Of a DNA stretch of 64,000 nucleotides, positions 1 through 64,000 are shown one piece after another (positions within the stretch are counted from its first letter, which is position 1; every line of letters begins with the position of its first letter). Origin of the DNA: Oasisia sp. SBJ-2009. Lineage: Eukaryota; Annelida; Polychaeta; Sabellida; Siboglinidae. A model generated the notes under the pieces. That model was given only the letters and a program-made list of their open reading frames with translations, was not told where the DNA came from and did no database searches. The stretch is from NCBI GenBank assembly GCA_964017155.1, contig OZ024857.1:10423862-10487861 (forward strand). Direction: 5' to 3'. The position numbers were made by a program, and so were the translations under genes.

Positions 1-676
1 GACAGGGGAAGAGTGGAGGGGTTGAGGGTGAAGGAGTGACTAGAGGGGACAGGGGAAGAGTGGAGGGGTTGAGGGTGAAGGAGTGACTAGAGGGGACAGG
101 GGAAGAGTGGAGGGGTTGAGGGTGAAGGAGTGACTAGAGGGGACAGGGGAAGAGTGGAGGGGTTGAGGGTGAAGGAGTGACTAGAGGGGACAGGGGAAGA
201 GTGGAGGGGTTGAGGGTGAAGGAGTGAGTAGAGAGGACAGGGGAAGAGTGGAGGGGTTGAGGGTGAAGGAGTGAGTAGAGAGGACAGGGGAAGAGTGGAG
301 GGGTTGAGGGTGAAGGAGTGACTAGAGGGGACAGGGGAAGAGTGGAGGGGTTGAGGGTGAAGGAGTGAGTAGAGGAGACAGGGGAAGAGTGGAGGGGTTG
401 AGGGTGAAGGAGTGACCAGAGGGGACAGGGGAAGGGTGGAGGGGTTGAGGGTGAAGGAGTGACTAGAGAGGACAGGGGAAGAGTGGAGGGGTTGAGGGTG
501 AAGGAGTGACTAGAGAGGACAGGGGAAGAGTGGAGGGGTTGAGGGTGAAGGAGTGACCAGAGGGGACAGGGGAAGGGTGGAGGGGTTGAGGGTGAAGGAG
601 TGACTAGAGAGGACAGGGGAAGAGTGGAGGGGTGGAGGGTGAAGGAGTGACTAGAGGGGACAGGGGAGGAGTGATG
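1..676. repeat. 47-bp minisatellite, about 14 copies
   Basis: A G-rich purine unit of 47 bp (core gaggggacaggggaagagtg) repeats from the window edge to about 676, with single-base variants such as actagagg / agtagaga. The long open frame on the minus strand here is a by-product of 47-bp periodicity and is not treated as coding. It lies downstream of R40 in the gene's direction, so it is probably intronic. Confidence 0.95.
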
Positions 677-1118
677 GGTTGAGAGTGAAGGAGATGGGTG
701 GAGGAGACAGCAGTGAAACGGGATCAGTGACAGAAGAAGGCAACAAGAATCAAAGTCAGTGTCAAGTCCAGCCTCACCCCAGACTACAGGATGATGAAGA
801 CAGCAACAATCCCTGAACAATGTTGATGAAAACATGTTAATTTGTAAGTACTTGACACAACTAAGTTGTGCCGTATACAGCTGATATAACTGTTACTTCA
901 CAGCTGTGTCATCTCAGTGAATCTTGGACAATGCTCAGAATGTCTGCATCACATATTTGTTCGATGTAAATTAATTAGTGTCCAACCCACAACTATCTAT
1001 ATACAAAGTGCCAATGTTAACTATAATGCATAGCATGTTTAACACAATTAAAAACAATGAATAATTCTTATAAATAAATATCACATAATATTCACTTGTG
1101 TGTGTAGATAAATGGTAC
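677..1118. other. intron stretch, no gene seen
   Basis: AT-rich unique sequence between the edge minisatellite and exon R40. I found no CxxxCxxC exon and no repeat or transposon ends. Confidence 0.6.
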
Positions 1119-62274
<61,156 letters not shown>

Positions 62275-62334
62275 CTGCAAACAAACATCACGTGTTCATT
62301 CTGACATAACAGAAGTATGACGTAAAATGTGACG

Positions 62335-63385
62335 GACAGATTGAGAGACAGAGGGAGAGTTGACAGAGGTGGAGGCAGGGAGAGAGAGACTGAGAGACAG
62401 AGGGAGAGTTGACAGAGGTGGAGGCAGGGAGAGAGAGACTGAGAGACAGAGGGAGAGTTGACAGAGGTGGAGGCAGGGAGAGAGAGACTGAGAGACAGAG
62501 GGAGATTTGACAGAGGTGGAGGCAGGGAGAGAGAGAGAGACTGAGAGACAGAGGGAGAGTTGACAGAGGTGGAGGCAGGGAGAGAGAGAGAGACTGAGAG
62601 ACAGAGGGATAGTTGACAGAGGTGGAGGCAGGGAGAGAGAGACTGGGAGACAGAGGGAGAGTTGACAGAGGTGGAGGCAGGGAGAGAGAGACTGAGAGAC
62701 AGAGGGAGATTTGACAGAGGTGGAGGCAGGGAGAGAGAGAGAGACTGAGAGACAGAGGGAGAGTTGACAGAGGTGGAGGCAGGGAGAGAGAGACTGAGAG
62801 ACAGAGGGAGAGTTGACAGAGGTGGAGGCAGGGAGAGAGAGACTGAGAGACAGAGGGAGATTTGACAGAGGTGGAGGCAGGGAGAGAGAGAGAGACTGAG
62901 AGACAGAGGGAGAGTTGACAGAGGTGGAGGCAGGGAGAGAGAGACTGAGAGACAGAGGGAGACTTGACAGAGGTGGAGGCAGGGAGAGAGAGACTGACAG
63001 ACAGAGGGAGAGTTGACAGAGGTGGAGGCAGGGAGAGAGAGGCTGAGACAGAGGAAGAGTTGACAGAGGTGGAGGCAGGGAGAGAGAGGCTGAGACAGAG
63101 GGAGAGTTGACAGAGGTGGAGGCAGGGAGAGAGAGGCTGAGACAGAGGGAGACTTGACAGAGGTGGAGGCAGGGAGAGAGAGGCTGAGACAGAGGGAGAG
63201 TTGACAGAGGTGGAGGCAGGGAGAGAGAGGCTGAGACAGAGGGAGACTTGACAGAGGTGGAGGCAGGGAGAGAGAGGCTGAGACAGAGGAAGAGTTGACA
63301 GAGGTGGAGGCAGGGAGAGAGAGACTGAGAGACAGAGGGAGACTTGACAGAGGTGGAGGCAGGGAGAGAGAGGCTGAGAGACAGT
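62335..63385. repeat. 45-53-bp purine-rich minisatellite, about 21 copies
   Basis: Unit gagagacagagggagagttg + acagaggtggaggcagggag + agagagact, mostly 49 bp, with gagaga insertions and a shorter gctgagacag variant near the end. Confidence 0.95.
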
Positions 63386-63629
63386 AACGAAGATAAGTTA
63401 TGAATTAATATAGATGTTTGTCATCATAATTATGGTAACCAGGAATCTTAGACATTTCAATGGATATGGTCCTAAGGAAAATCTAATAGATATATGCCAA
63501 TTTGCTCATTCCAACAAACAATATATCAGCTTGAAAAAACTTAGTACAGCGTATGTTGATTGAAAAATAGATTTTTAAAAATAAAAATGTGATCTTTACC
63601 ATTAGTTAAAAAAGAAAAACAGAAATGGG

Positions 63630-63647
63630 AGCAGTCATTGGATCATA
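63630..63647 (-). pseudogene. exon ghost from a duplicated R1 segment
   Basis: The acceptor flank tgtttgcag and about 18 bp of exon start (gcagtcattggatcata on plus) remain beside intron sequence duplicated from the R1 region. The first complete codon where Cys1 should be is TGA, and the rest of the exon has been deleted. Confidence 0.6.
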
Positions 63648-64000
63648 CTGCAAACAAACAAACTTAATTTCATTCTAACATCACTAAGTAGCTGTAACAA
63701 CCTACAGAAAACCAGTCTATATTAGTTGTTATATATGGAGATCATACAAACGTATACTCAGCAGAGATGGCAACAGACAGTCAAGGATCCAAGAGGCTGC
63801 TTCCAGTAGAGAATACGTGGTGACAAGAAGATGACATGCAAGTCATAGGAATATTATTTCCTAGCCATAATATAATTTGTTTTATTCAACTCAAGACAAC
63901 ATTCACCTTGGTCACTGATGAGAGTAGATATGGAAAAGTATGGATGATATATAATCTCCTATATCTCAAAAAGCCATTTTTACATTGGTCCTAAAGTAAT
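63648..64000. other. intron stretch at the window edge
   Basis: AT-rich sequence; the next upstream exon of the gene was not found before the window ends. Confidence 0.55.

Noticed and set aside
134..835. 233-codon minus frame rich in S, P, L, H
   Set aside because: Translation of the 47-bp array, with period 141 bp in the protein; no domain.

Overview
The window is animal nuclear DNA, probably from an invertebrate. Genes are split into short exons with GT-AG introns. The introns are AT-rich and packed with minisatellites and transposons of metazoan type (hAT, piggyBac-like, pogo/mariner-like, Ty3/gypsy, several LINEs). I cannot name the species; a lophotrochozoan or another marine invertebrate is only a guess. 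There are no bacterial genes, operons or CRISPR arrays.

One gene dominates. It lies on the minus strand, enters above position 62274 and leaves below 1119; no start codon, signal peptide, membrane segment or natural stop was found. I can place 41 exons (about 4.33 kb of coding sequence, about 1,440 codons). Forty of them carry one cysteine-rich repeat each or, in one case, share a repeat between two exons (40 repeats, here numbered R1 to R40 in transcript order, from high to low coordinates). Exons are 90 to 126 bp (one is 54 bp), and every one is phase 1-1, so each can be gained, lost or skipped without breaking the frame. The usual repeat is C-x3-C-x2-C-x(5-10)-C-x(2-4)-C-x2-[GSKD]-[YF]-x(7-9)-C, a six-cysteine module like the furin-like / growth-factor-receptor cysteine-rich repeats. 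The product is inferred to be a very long, disulphide-rich, probably secreted or surface protein. Its exact function is not known from sequence.

Layout on the plus coordinates: 1-676 minisatellite; 1.1-7.2 kb repeats R40-R34; 7.5-9.1 kb a large foldback element; 10.0-12.5 kb R33-R31, with an unusual split repeat; 13.1-16.2 kb a 3-kb, 36-bp minisatellite; 16.3-22.8 kb R30-R25, with a Tol2-like hAT insertion and one frameshifted repeat (R27); 23.0-29.2 kb a 3.2-kb tandem duplication carrying R24-R22; 29.5-35.8 kb R21-R16, with LINE remnants and a two-exon block duplication; 36.0-40.1 kb a second hAT with two further elements nested in it; 41.4-49.8 kb R15-R7, including an array that repeats a splice acceptor about 24 times; 50.1-52.8 kb a larger relative of the nested MITE; 52.9-59.6 kb R6-R2, with a rearranged gypsy element that has inverted rather than direct ends; 60.8-61.8 kb a second piggyBac-like element; 62.2 kb R1; 62.3-63.4 kb a minisatellite and then an exon ghost.

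The most notable themes are: (1) a large array of single-domain exons with visible birth (tandem copies), decay (four exon remnants, one frameshift, one repeat losing a pair of cysteines) and domain shuffling; (2) a minisatellite in a large share of its introns, often abutting the 3' splice site, in one case containing the splice site itself; (3) datable nested transposon insertions with intact target-site duplications.
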